Of a stretch of DNA of 16,943 nt, positions 8,642 through 16,576 are shown piece after piece. This DNA comes from Cephalothrix spiralis. Its lineage: Eukaryota; Nemertea; Palaeonemertea; Archinemertea; Cephalotrichidae. A model generated the notes under the pieces. It was not told where the DNA came from. It searched no databases and was given only the letters and a program-made list of their open reading frames with translations. How positions within the stretch are numbered: the stretch's first letter is position 1; the number at the start of each line of letters is the position of its first letter. The stretch lies in NCBI GenBank assembly GCA_032353305.1, contig JAUCNG010388923.1, forward strand, positions 1-16,943, read 5' to 3'. The position numbers and the translations under genes are program-made.

Positions 8642-8775
8642 TACGAAAGTCTATATTTTTATTCGTTGGTTGATTTTGGTTTTTCTAATTGGTTCAAGGT
8701 TAATATTATTGTCTGGAACACAATGATTCTCGATCAGTGCTGCTGTTTGATTTATATATTTTTGTTATGCATTTA

Positions 8776-9232
8776 CACAATTTAGTTTATTGGAATTGTG
8801 ATTGTCATCGCTTTAGTACAGTAAACGAAGAGTAATATAGGCTGTATAGGCATATGTGGTATCATTGGAAAGGTATTTTGATAGGGATTCTCAAAGGCTA
8901 TATTATAAGTAAAATGACGTCACAAGGGCGCCCCTTTCGGCAAAAAACCGCATTTCGTTATCCCAATCTGAAACGATTGGATATTAATAAAAACTGATGT
9001 CAAAAATGACATCGGGTATCAATTTATACTTGAAATGGCTTGAATCGTTTTTGTGACGTCAAATGCGGTTTTAGCTAAATGCAGTTTTCCGCCGCTATAG
9101 CCTTCGGGAATCCCCGTCCCAATACATTTCCAATGATACCACATTATGCCGACATTACTCTTCGTTTACTGTACAAAAGCGGTGACAATCCAAAAAGTAC
9201 AATACTCAATTCAATAATTCCACTAAATTGTA
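8776..9232. mobile_element. MITE-like element with long inverted ends
   Basis: Arms of about 150-180 bp face each other. The best matches are GTACAGTAAACGAAGAGTAA at 8817-8836, inverted at 9153-9174, and TGGTATCATTGGAAA at 8856-8870, inverted at 9129-9143. Both arms also contain TGACGTCA (8915-8922 and 9054-9061) and a shared AACCGCATTT segment. The loop has two small hairpins, CCAATC with GATTGG (8963-8980) and GATGTCA with TGACATC (8996-9013). The open frame at 9079-9366 arises from the arm and is not a gene. Outer limits are approximate, and ACAATTTAGT may be the true end. Confidence 0.75.
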
Positions 9233-9798
9233 TATATTGTATAATCACACGGTATTGGTGTTTAATTAGTAACAAGGTTGTAACAGTAAGCGATAATAGG
9301 GGAAAACCATCAGTTAAAATGGTACCAAATAGTTGTGATAATAAATATGATAGTATAAAAATGTAAGAAAGAAATATTTTTTTTATAATACAGTTTTTTT
9401 ATTTTCAATATAAAACCAAACAAACATCGGAAAAATATACATAATTAAATTAAAAGAATATCCCCTCCCCTTTAATTTCAGTTACAAAATTATGTTACAT
9501 TATTAATTTGTGCAAAGTGCTTGTGTGGGATACAATACAATATAATAAAATAAACAATTTTTTTAATGATATATTGGTGATAGCCCTATAAAGAAATATA
9601 CATGTACAAGGTAATTGATAAAATAATTAAATGGTCCTTTAGATTATAAATTATTTAAAATTCATTTTAAGATAGTTTATGACTATATGGAAAAGTAATT
9701 TAAGACAAAAGATTGATATAATTGCATGTCTTGCATTAAATCCCTATAAATATTTTGAACTGTCTTAAGCTCTGAACTCTCTTATAACAAATTATATT
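9233..9798 (+). other. AT-rich stretch of intron 3, nothing coding seen
   Basis: Very AT-rich sequence downstream of the Link-like gene's stop (that gene is on the minus strand). No repeat with clear limits, no frame and no clear AATAAA on the minus strand was seen. Confidence 0.5.
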
Positions 9799-10250
9799 TT
9801 ATACCCCAGGAGCGATAGTTTGACAATATACACCTTTTGCTCGTCTAGAACATATCCTAATTCCACTATATATTCTTATAACCTTAGGTGGATTTGCAAC
9901 CCAACCGCACAGTATGAATTTGTTGCTTTCCGATGGCATTTTCCCCATTTCCACAACAGTAGCATTTTTAGCCTTGCAAGCTTCTCTGGCTCCTTGAAAA
10001 TCAGTATTCCACTTCCAAGTGAAAAATATTCCATTTTCATTTGTCGAAGTTAGATTTCCTTTTCCTGATTTCAGTGGGGTTGTAGTGATGCTATCAGAGG
10101 TTGACTCAACAGGGTTGTTTGATGTCTTCAGTGCATCTGATTTTATAACGCCCTCTATTGTTGTGCTTGTTTTAGGAGCTTTTTGTGCTGGCGTTATGCC
10201 ACCAATTTGAAAGAAGCCATGTCCTAGTTTTTTCATGTTGTTTGTTGCAT
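9799..10250 (-). CDS. Nested secreted protein, exon 2: Ser/Thr stalk and Link-like domain
   Basis: The minus-strand acceptor ATCTTTCAG ends at 10251. The exon starts with the last two bases of a codon and runs to the stop at 9799. The first 60 residues are rich in Ser, Thr and Pro with no Cys, like a stalk. The last 75 run from GIFFTWKWNTDF to VYCQTIAPGV and hold four Cys in the order A-x-EACKAKNATVV, ILCGWVANPP, RICSRR and GVYC. This is the pattern of a Link module: Cys in the first helix, C-GW, then two late Cys. The Link module is the hyaluronan-binding relative of C-type lectins. It is about 20 residues shorter than usual between the first two Cys. Ligand binding cannot be predicted. A divergent C-type-lectin fold is the main alternative. 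Confidence 0.6.
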
Positions 10251-10305
10251 CTGAAAGATCCGGGATGAAGATTTTGTTCAGTAATAAGAAACATCTTCCG
10301 GCAAC

Positions 10306-10343
10306 AAAGTGAGAGCAGTGTTTGGGGGCACTGCTCTCACTTT
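10306..10343. repeat. Perfect 15-bp hairpin
   Basis: AAAGTGAGAGCAGTG (10306-10320) is exactly inverted at 10329-10343 with an eight-base loop, TTTGGGGG. It lies inside the nested gene's intron. It may be the core of a small element or a structured RNA. Confidence 0.75.
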
Positions 10344-10484
10344 CGAGACGTGGGTGTCAGGCGGCTTATGTCTGGAAAGTGAGGTTTTTGTCTCTATAAT
10401 TGGTGGTGTCAAGCTAGAAAGTAGTGTCGGAAAAATGATACATGATGTCAAGAAAGCGGTTATTTTCAACTTTTTTTGCACTCG

Positions 10485-10915
10485 GTGGGAAATTGACATA
10501 CACGTATGATGTGGTTGGTGGGTACCATTTTTGGCCAAAAACCACTTTTTTTCATCATAATATTTCCAATTTTTTGCTGATTTTTTCCTCCTTCGTTTTT
10601 TACAATTTTTTGCCTTTTAATCAGTATTATTACTTATATAAACTTAAAGTACCATTTAAAAATAAAATTTAGAGCAAAACAGAGCAAAATGGCAAAATTG
10701 GATGGGTGGTCAAAATTTTCAAGACAATTTCAACCGCGTGCAAAAAATTGATTGAAAAAATTGGAACGATGGGAAAAATTGGCAAAAAAGAGGTTTGAGG
10801 GGCAAAAAATGAATTTTTCCAATTTTCTCCATGCCATTTGTGGGTGGGTGGGAACCTCAACTCAATTTTGACAGTTTTCAGAATACATGTACGTGTATGC
10901 CAATTTTTTCTCTCG
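10485..10915. repeat. Degenerate inverted repeat with T-rich and A-rich halves
   Basis: AAATTGACATACACGTA near 10491-10507 is mirrored by TACGTGTATGCCAATTTTT near 10889-10907. Between them the left half is rich in CCAATTTTTTGC-type words on the plus strand and the right half is rich in their complements, with GGTGGG-type words in both. It is probably an old MITE within the nested gene's intron. Limits are approximate. Confidence 0.5.
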
Positions 10916-11039
10916 ATGACCCCCCACAGGCATGGATATAATTTATAATCATATGACGTAATATCGATAGTTCCATTTTTTATTTGGAAACACTCGGAAA
11001 CACTTAAAGCATATGTGAAACCATAACTGTAAATCTTAC

Positions 11040-11256
11040 CTGTTAATTTATAATTAAACAAATCACATTGTTTCAAACATCTATCGACATATATTCCAAA
11101 ACAATTAAGACCTCTAACTTCACAATATATTTCACATTCATCTTCATTTTTGACAACAATTGACTTGTTATATTCCATAATAGAATTATCAAGTTCATAA
11201 GCAATACATGTAAATCTATTACTTATGATCAGCAGGAAAAAAATTCTTAATAACAT
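11040..11256 (-). CDS. Nested secreted protein, exon 1: signal peptide and Cys-rich PAN/apple-like part
   Basis: Met at 11256 opens MLLRIFFLLIISNRFTCIAY, a hydrophobic signal peptide with likely cleavage near residue 19. Five Cys follow within 24 residues (positions 41, 45, 52, 60 and 64) in the segment ECEIYCEVRGLNCFGIYVDR, then CLKQC. This resembles the middle of a PAN/apple module. The exon ends at 11040 in phase 1 before the donor GTAAGATT, which fits the phase of the acceptor at 10251, so exons 1 and 2 join in frame as a protein of about 222 residues. A TATAAA on the minus strand lies 57-62 bp upstream (11313-11318). The gene lies antisense inside ACTR5 intron 3. The apple assignment is tentative; the secreted nature is fairly clear. 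Confidence 0.6.
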
Positions 11257-11312
11257 TTCTACAGATTGAGCTCTTATATTATGTTAATATATTATATGTT
11301 CTATGTTCCTCA

Positions 11313-11318
11313 TTTATA
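11313..11318 (-). promoter_or_regulatory. Possible TATA box of the nested secreted-protein gene
   Basis: TATAAA on the minus strand, about 60 bp before the Met at 11256. A mirror-image ATATAAATG lies at 11333-11341 on the plus strand, so the region is partly palindromic. Confidence 0.35.
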
Positions 11319-11500
11319 TGCTACGGATCCGGATATAAATGTCATACTCAGTGCTCTTCCTTACGCTTGAAAGTTTTGTTTGACAGGTATAGTTTTCATT
11401 GTCCACATGATATTCAGTATAAAACAATTAGGTAATAATGCTTGTCATTATCCGTATATTGCATTGTACAATAAAATGGACATTTGTACGCGACAAATCG

Positions 11501-11839
11501 TTACGTGGAAATAAAAGTACAAAATTCAGTAATATTGAATATTCCACTTAAAAAAGCATTTGAAACATAATAAGAGTGATTATTGCACTTATAACCTATT
11601 CGTGAAGACAAACGCAGTAATTTATTACTTTCGTGAACCCATTTATTGTTAGACCTGTAAACAATATATCCGGAATAACCTCTGGTTACACTTAAAGTGG
11701 ATGTTTCTTGATAGAAACGGGATAAAATACAATACATATGAGTCTCCTTTTGAGATTTGATAAAAAAATGACAGTTCTCGGATAATTTTATATCTCCTAG
11801 ATAAATAAATATATTGTTGCACTGGATGCGTCCACGCAT
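11501..11839 (-). CDS. Unrecognised open frame, weakly PAN/apple-like
   Basis: 112 residues from Met at 11839 to a stop at 11501, with an in-frame stop just upstream. There are five Cys, and the stretch CHFFIKSQKETHMYCILSRF followed by a GYSGYIVYR segment resembles the second half of a PAN/apple module, in which a Cys, a Phe-rich strand, C-x-L and a final Gly-Tyr strand occur in order. There is no signal peptide. It lies 245 bp upstream of the nested secreted-protein gene on the same strand and could be a broken relative of its first exon. It could equally be chance. Confidence 0.28.
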   Translation of the reverse strand: MRGRIQCNNIFIYLGDIKLSENCHFFIKSQKETHMYCILSRFYQETSTLSVTRGYSGYIVYRSNNKWVHESNKLLRLSSRIGYKCNNHSYYVSNAFLSGIFNITEFCTFIST

Positions 11840-11912
11840 TTCAGTTTACCCCAGCCAGTACTGTACAGCGAAGTGGAGGTAATTCCAATATTATCTTTCT
11901 TCTTATTTTTAG

Positions 11913-12014
11913 CTACCTGGATACAAGATGTCGTCATCCGAACAACTAAAACAGAGGCGACAAGAACAGCTTCAAAAGATGAAGGAACTGGACCATAGAC
12001 GGCGCCAGGAGAAG
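11913..12014 (+). CDS. ACTR5: ACTR5 exon d (start of ARP5 insertion)
   Basis: The acceptor is a T-rich tract plus TTTTTAG, ending at 11912. The donor is AAG|GTTTAA at 12015, which is weaker than the others. It is 34 codons, phase 0 at both ends: LPGYKMSSSEQLKQRRQEQL, then a helix ending DHRRRQEK. Joined to exon c it gives LPFSN-LPGYK, and the helix is rich in Gln, Arg and Lys as expected for the opening of the ARP5 insertion. That exons c and d fit directly shows that the 8.6 kb between them is intron and that the zinc-finger and Link-like genes there are nested. Confidence 0.9.
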
Positions 12015-12421
12015 GTTTAAAATCAATCTGTTCATAACTTTATCTATTAAAACAAAAAATGACTACTACCATTTACGGACCTATTTTCGGCCATTTTACG
12101 TTAAGGATCGTACATGTATATTATTTGGCCGACTTAATGTTGATCGAATTCAGATAGCATTTTGCGTCGTTTTGCCAATCTATGAATCTTAGAGTTCTGA
12201 CAGCAATATTCGATCTATAAACTTTTTATTACGTTTTGCGATTACGGAATTTTAGTCGATTTCTGGATTACGATTACTGTTTTATGGAGTTATAAATTCG
12301 GTACTGAAATCCATTTTGCTTCAACCTATAGTTCATGCAAAGTTTTTCCATGACCATGACCTTTAACTTTAAAGTTTATTTTTTAATGTGACCAAGAACC
12401 CTTTACCTCTTACATTTCCAG

Positions 12422-12502
12422 CTTGCTCTTATGGAATCGGAGCTGCAAAGACTTCTATGTATAGAAGGTTTAGCAGAGGATGAAGACGAGGAGCCGTTCA
12501 GG
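12422..12502 (+). CDS. ACTR5: ACTR5 exon e (acidic helix)
   Basis: The acceptor is TTACATTTCCAG, ending at 12421. The donor is AGG|GTAAGG at 12503. It is 27 codons in phase 0: LALMESELQRLLCIEGLAED followed by EDEEPFR. The segment continues the helix from exon d and ends in an acidic patch, a pattern seen in this part of ARP5 proteins. A 30-bp tandem repeat starts 45 bp downstream, inside the next intron. Confidence 0.88.
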
Positions 12503-12546
12503 GTAAGGACAAACATGTTGTCATGCATTCCCTAACAAAAATGGTA

Positions 12547-12729
12547 GACGGCATTTAGGCGAAAAGTATTAAAATTGACGGCATTTAGGCGGAAAGTGTT
12601 AAAATTGACGGCATTTAGGCGGAAAGTGTTAAAATTGACGGCATTTAGGCGAAAAAGTGTTAAAATTGACGGTATTTAGGCGGAAAGTGTTAAAATTGAC
12701 GGCATTTAGGCGGAAAACAGTAAAATTTG
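12547..12729 (+). repeat. 30-bp tandem repeat, six copies
   Basis: The unit is GACGGCATTTAGGCGGAAAG followed by TGTTAAAATT. Copies start at 12547, 12577, 12607, 12637, 12668 and 12698, with a few substitutions and one added A in the fourth. It lies in ACTR5 intron 5. Looser GACGGCA- and GGCGGCA-like words continue to about 12960. Confidence 0.92.
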
Positions 12730-12743
12730 AGGGCATACATGCA

Positions 12744-12764
12744 GCAGTCTATTTAATAGACTGC
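12744..12764. repeat. Perfect 9-bp hairpin beside the tandem repeat
   Basis: GCAGTCTAT and ATAGACTGC pair across a three-base loop, just after the last repeat copy. Confidence 0.6.
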
Positions 12765-13233
12765 AATAATTATGCAGCAAATGACAAACACGATGGCAAT
12801 TAGGCTGCAATTTGAAAAAACTTACTTGTAGACTACATTAGAAGAAAATTGTTAACGAACCAACTACTAGTAAGCTCGCAGGCGGCAACATGTTTCTGAA
12901 CAAACAAGTAGACGGCAAAATAGTGGCAGATTTTAAAATAAAAGTTAAAGTAATAGTCGGCAGTTGAAAAATTATGTTTTTAACGGCCACAAGACTTTAT
13001 GTTTACACGTGGAGTTTGAGAATATTTTCGGCCCAGTATAGAACATTGAATTTGCGGGTGGATGAAATGAAATTTTTTGAATTTGTTCATTTAACAACCA
13101 CCTACCTTTAGTTATGATAGTGCTGTATCGCCACGGACTCTAAAACCATGAAAAAAGTCGATAACATATTGTGCAAGGGTTTCTTAAAAAATATTTTGAT
13201 ACAAATTTAAAGTTATATTTATCTTCTTTCCAG

Positions 13234-13359
13234 CAAGCAATGGGTGGCCTAGGTCTTAAAAATGTCAGCCAACTCCAAGAAATAATCAAGAAATTAAGCA
13301 TTTGTATCCAGCGGTTTAAATACAGAATTGCCGGCATTGAATTGGCCTTTGAACCAGAG
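13234..13359 (+). CDS. ACTR5: ACTR5 exon f (helical insertion)
   Basis: The acceptor is ATCTTCTTTCCAG, ending at 13233. The donor is GAG|GTTAGT at 13360. It is 42 codons in phase 0. It encodes QAMGGLGLKNVSQLQEIIKK followed by LSICIQRFKYRI and IELAFEPE. The wording 'small-residue helix, then SQLQE-IIKKLS' matches the ARP5 insertion, which has a conserved EL-x-I-x-KL segment here. The open frame extends both ways beyond the exon, but strong splice sites define it. Confidence 0.88.
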
Positions 13360-13678
13360 GTTAGTCCATAATTTACCCAATAGAATTTTTTTAACAGTGA
13401 GATCGATATTTTGATTAACTAAACGTGGGTCACAATTTCAATCCCAAAAATAGCATAATCGGTGTGCCAAAACAAAATTACCGCGGACACCGGTTTCAAT
13501 ATAGACGCGTGGCGGCCCCACCCATTTCTCCCGGCTTGTAACTTAGACCCGAAATCTTGACATAAATTGAATACACCGAAATTGTACTCAATTGACTGAA
13601 ATAAGTGATCCCATGCTTTTGTATAATGATTAGTATTCTGATAATGATAGAAAAAAACATTAATTAGGGTAGGTGTTG

Positions 13679-13816
13679 AGGTTCCATGTTTCTATCCCAA
13701 TTACCTTCCGAGTTATGAGCGGCAAAATCCGAAAACTGTGTATCCCGGTGTACAAATTTGCGAATTTAAGATTGCTCATAACTCGGAAGGTAATTGGGTT
13801 AGGAACATGAAACCTT
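13679..13816. mobile_element. Fold-back repeat with about 42-bp arms
   Basis: The left arm, 13679-13720, contains CCCAATTACCTTCCGAGTTA and TGAGC. The right arm, 13774-13816, is its reverse complement with about six differences. The loop is 53 bases. A weaker match may extend outward (AAAAACAT on both sides). It lies in ACTR5 intron 6. Confidence 0.8.
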
Positions 13817-14015
13817 GACTTCCCCATGTTTTTCAGGGCCGTGAGAAATTAGTACCAATTCAAAATTACTATTGTTTTTTCTATCTCTGTGAGAAGGGTC
13901 CAAACAAAAAAACAACCATTTTGAGGCACCGTTAAAAAAACGGTAATATTATTTGCTTAATTTTGAGACTTCTAATTGGATGTTATATCATTGCACTATA
14001 TGATATTGTCCTTGA

Positions 14016-14430
14016 GGAGGAACTGTGAGGACAAAGTTCCGACGTTTCGCAAAGGCGTTGAAACACATGGAAGACCACGGACCTCTGACAGAGAAATACT
14101 GTAGTATCTGTTCATTGAACGGGTTAATCATCCTCTATAGTAGGATGAGCCCATTCCAATACGCAGAACTACGTCATGCCTTGACTGGCATGACAAACTC
14201 TAAGGAGTTTGCCCTATACGTGTTCGGTGATCACGCAATTGTTCGGCGACCGTTTCTGAGGGTCTGAAGGTTCCTTGCCGAGCGCAAGCATCCTGTCGCT
14301 GGGTAGGCGCCTGCGATCAGACGCAGAACGAGAGCGGGAGCACACCCCGTATCTGACGGTGGGTTCACGCACTCGTCGGGGAGCTGGAAGTCGCTGAGGA
14401 GGGCTAGCTAGCCTGTAGGGGCTAAAAAAA
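14016..14430 (+). other. GC-richer island with an unrecognised 80-codon frame
   Basis: Inside AT-rich intron 6, this stretch is markedly richer in G and C. A frame from about 14016 to 14267 reads FRRFAKALKHMEDHGPLTEK, then YCSICSLNG and later FALYVFGDHAIVRRPF; it begins after an in-frame stop and has no ATG until its fifteenth codon. Its composition looks more coding-like than its surroundings. Downstream, 14268-14430 is GC-rich without a long frame. I do not recognise it. It may be a fragment of a transposable element or of a captured gene. Confidence 0.35.
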
Positions 14431-14627
14431 GTTTTATGAGTGGCTATGGCGAATATAATGCCAGAGTTCCATTTCTAATATTTGCCACCGTGCTGCCATC
14501 TTTAAGTGCCAGGTTTAGGTTTTTTGCGCCACAATTATTTGATATCGAATAGAACCTAGTTATACTTACCGCGTAGTCGGTTTGAACTTAGTTAATGACT
14601 TAATGATCTATTTTTTAACATTTTCAG

Positions 14628-14780
14628 CAACGTGATCCTCCAGCTTTTGATTTAGTAGACGTGCCCGATGATCAATTGAACCAAGACCAAAGAGAGGTTA
14701 AGAAAAAACAGAGATCCCTGAAATGTGCATTTGATGGCAGAGTAACGGCTAAAAAACTCCGACTCGTTGCCAAGCAAAAG
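14628..14780 (+). CDS. ACTR5: ACTR5 exon g (FDLVDVPDDQLN and Lys/Arg-rich helix)
   Basis: The acceptor is TTAACATTTTCAG, ending at 14627. The donor is AAG|GTAAAC at 14781. It is 51 codons in phase 0: QRDPPAFDLVDVPDDQLNQD followed by a basic helix with KKKQRSLKCAFDGR. FDL-x-D-x-PD-x-QL followed by a K-K-x-Q-R-x-x-K helix is the best-conserved sequence of the ARP5 insertion and supports the gene assignment strongly. Confidence 0.9.
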
Positions 14781-15788
14781 GTAAACAAATCTAATTATAC
14801 ATGCAGTTAGTCATTTCCTATCACTGTTATTAGATCTTATTAGCTTTAGACTACTATTATCATAGGATTCTGTCTTAGACTTATACACTCTCTTCTCGCA
14901 GAGCACTTGGATTTTTGTTTAGCTACAATATCCTCTGTTGCTCTGCATTCAATAGGCACATAATGTGGCTGAAAATTTTCTTCTTCCACAATTGGAAGAA
15001 ACTCCTGTTATCCGAACACCAAGTCCTAGATATTTTAATAAAAAATTGGAAGTTTGACAGCTTATCTCGCATTTGATCATATTTATATTGAAATAAGGTA
15101 ATTATAATATCTTTCTGACAGCTGAAATGAATATCAATATTTATAACATTGAATGACCAGGCCGTTTCCCATGGACTCTGTCAGACTCAGTGCAGTGCAG
15201 CGAATAAATAGCCAGATGGGACCAAGGTCAGATGGAGAGATATCGAAAGAGCGTTCCAGAATGGTTATTGACAATTCATAAACCGACAAACCAAGAACTA
15301 AGAACTTGTAAACCACGAACTGGCTATATTTTCAATTTCTGAGGAAAGAATTGAATAATATTTTTCTTATGATATAAATTTCTTGGTGAAGATATAAATT
15401 TTCGGTTGACTTTAGCGATCTTTTTTATTTCGGAAAAACATTTCACGTGGAATATTAAAGTTCACAAAATCAATTTTCAAGGGTCGGGCTCACTAAAGGG
15501 CCTCAGGGGCCAAATTCGCAATTTTTTAAAGGGTTCCCAAAAGAGTCGAACCCGAAATTTTCTGATCCGCATGGTCCATACAAAATAAGATACCATTTGT
15601 GGGTGTTGATAACTGGGGTCTGAAGGTTCCAAACCAAAAGTTCCCCTAACATGTGTATTTTGATTTTTAAATTTCCCTTAACATGAAAAACCCGAACAAC
15701 ACCCCCGTATAATTATAACATGACATGTATTATATTGAAATTCATACAATATTGGATCATTATTCTTAACTTAAAATATGTTCTTCAG
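14781..15788 (+). other. ACTR5 intron 7, nothing coding seen
   Basis: Short open frames here (such as 15134-15316 on the minus strand and 15406-15588 on the plus strand) have no domain and no splice support. No clear inverted repeat was found by eye. Confidence 0.5.
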
Positions 15789-15927
15789 GAAATGGAAGCT
15801 AAAAAGCAATTAGCGAAATTGAAAAATGAGGATACGAAAAGATGGATAGCAGAAATCAAACAAAAGCGACAACATTTTGTTGACAGATCAAACAGGAGGA
15901 AAATGAGGAGAACTAAAACTGGAAAAG
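15789..15927 (+). CDS. ACTR5: ACTR5 exon h (coiled-coil, RW-x-x-EIKQKR)
   Basis: The acceptor is TATGTTCTTCAG, ending at 15788. The proposed donor is AAAAG|GTTAGA at 15928; reading through it would stop at once (GGT TAG), which supports a splice here. It encodes EMEAKKQLAKLKNEDTKRWI, then AEIKQKRQHFVDRSNRRKMR and a basic tail. A tryptophan followed by a helix of the type I-x-E-I-x-x-KR-x-x-x-x-x-x-R is the usual end of the ARP5 coiled coil. The basic end is less like the family than the earlier exons. Confidence 0.83.
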
Positions 15928-15949
15928 GTTAGAATATTTTGTCCTGTCA

Positions 15950-16040
15950 TTTAGCTCTGTTGGAAGAGACGCTTGACTGAGATAATGATCCTGACGTCAT
16001 AAAAGTGAGACGACTTCATGGGCGTGGGTTTGATTATTAG
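15950..16040 (+). repeat. Degraded tRNA-derived SINE head
   Basis: TAGCTCTGTTGGAAGAG at 15952-15968 looks like a tRNA A box, followed by CGCTTGACTGAGA as in many tRNA-like heads. GGGTTTGATTAT near 16025-16036 looks like a weak B box. The spacing is longer than normal because of a segment containing TGACGTCA. It lies in ACTR5 intron 8. Confidence 0.45.
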
Positions 16041-16186
16041 GATAATATCTTGCTGATAATGATAATGAGCTTATTCATGTTATTCCCAATAAATAATGAA
16101 AAACGTGTCTGACATCTCGCCCACCGAATTTAATTCAGTTGCGAATCAGTCTAAATGGACTAGCAGGGTATAATGAAACTTGGATG

Positions 16187-16470
16187 TGCGCCTCGGTGGC
16201 AAGGTGGTAGAGAGCAGGTCTCTGAATCCGGAGGTCCCGGGTTCGACACTACTTTCCATCGGGAAGCACCGTGGGTAAGTTCACTCTTGGGTGGCTCGGT
16301 CAGGTTAAATACGTGGAGACGGACGCTGTTCCCTCCCTTCAGGGTGAACCCCACTGCTAATCGGTATATAGAACATAGGTTAGAGTGCGGGATAGGTCTA
16401 CAGGCCTAAGGATAAATGTTCATAAGGCTATGTATATTTGAGCCTGTCATCTGACGCCCTCCCAATAAGT
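16187..16470 (+). mobile_element. tRNA-derived SINE-like element
   Basis: The A box is TGGCAAGGTGGTAGAG (from 16197) and the B box GGTTCGACAC (16240-16249). Between them CTCTGAATCC resembles a glutamine-type anticodon loop. The 3' half cannot close a tRNA cloverleaf, and a GC-rich body continues to about 16400. The end, 16435-16466, is repeated at 84-117, as expected for a dispersed family tail. No long A tail is visible. Confidence 0.65.
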
Positions 16471-16576
16471 TGAAGGTGTAGGGGATATCGACGTCAAGAA
16501 ATCAAATGGCGCACATAGTTATTACAAATATGCATTTCTTAATACGATATAAATTAAATGAATCTCTATTATTCAG

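Larger units (their letters stand above)
4930..8690. repeat. Inverted duplication of a whole zinc-finger gene
   Basis: The two arms are roughly 4930-6735 and 6970-8690. Outside the finger arrays the match is visible in both flanks. The shared 3' flank is CAGACTTTCGTATTTAAT and ATTATTCAGGTATC near 4945-5035, mirrored at 8565-8650. The shared 5' flank is CTTGCTTGAATATC and AGTACACAAAT at 6571-6607, mirrored at 7070-7120, and CTTTCTGTTG at 6710, mirrored at 6995. Both coding parts begin ATGACTTCGAACAAAG. Only about 235 bp (6735-6970) in the middle is unmatched. The arms differ in finger number and by an insertion in the right arm. Confidence 0.88.
10251..11039 (-). other. Intron of the nested secreted-protein gene
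   Basis: The donor is CAG|GTAAGA (minus strand, from 11039) and the acceptor TTTCAG (ending 10251). Both flanking exons are in phase 1, the phase most common for exons of extracellular modules. The open frame continuing past the donor to 10669 is read-through of the intron. Confidence 0.6.

Noticed and set aside
9079-9366. 95-codon open frame
   Set aside because: It begins inside a MITE arm and runs into AT-rich sequence; no protein features.
10669-11039. Long continuation of the frame past exon 1 of the nested gene
   Set aside because: A consensus donor at 11039 with matching phase and low-complexity sequence after it indicate intron read-through.
16191-16262. Functional tRNA gene
   Set aside because: A and B boxes are present, but the acceptor arms do not pair and the body continues like a SINE.
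16160-16409. Open frames on both strands over the SINE-like element
   Set aside because: They arise from the GC-rich repeat body and have no domain.
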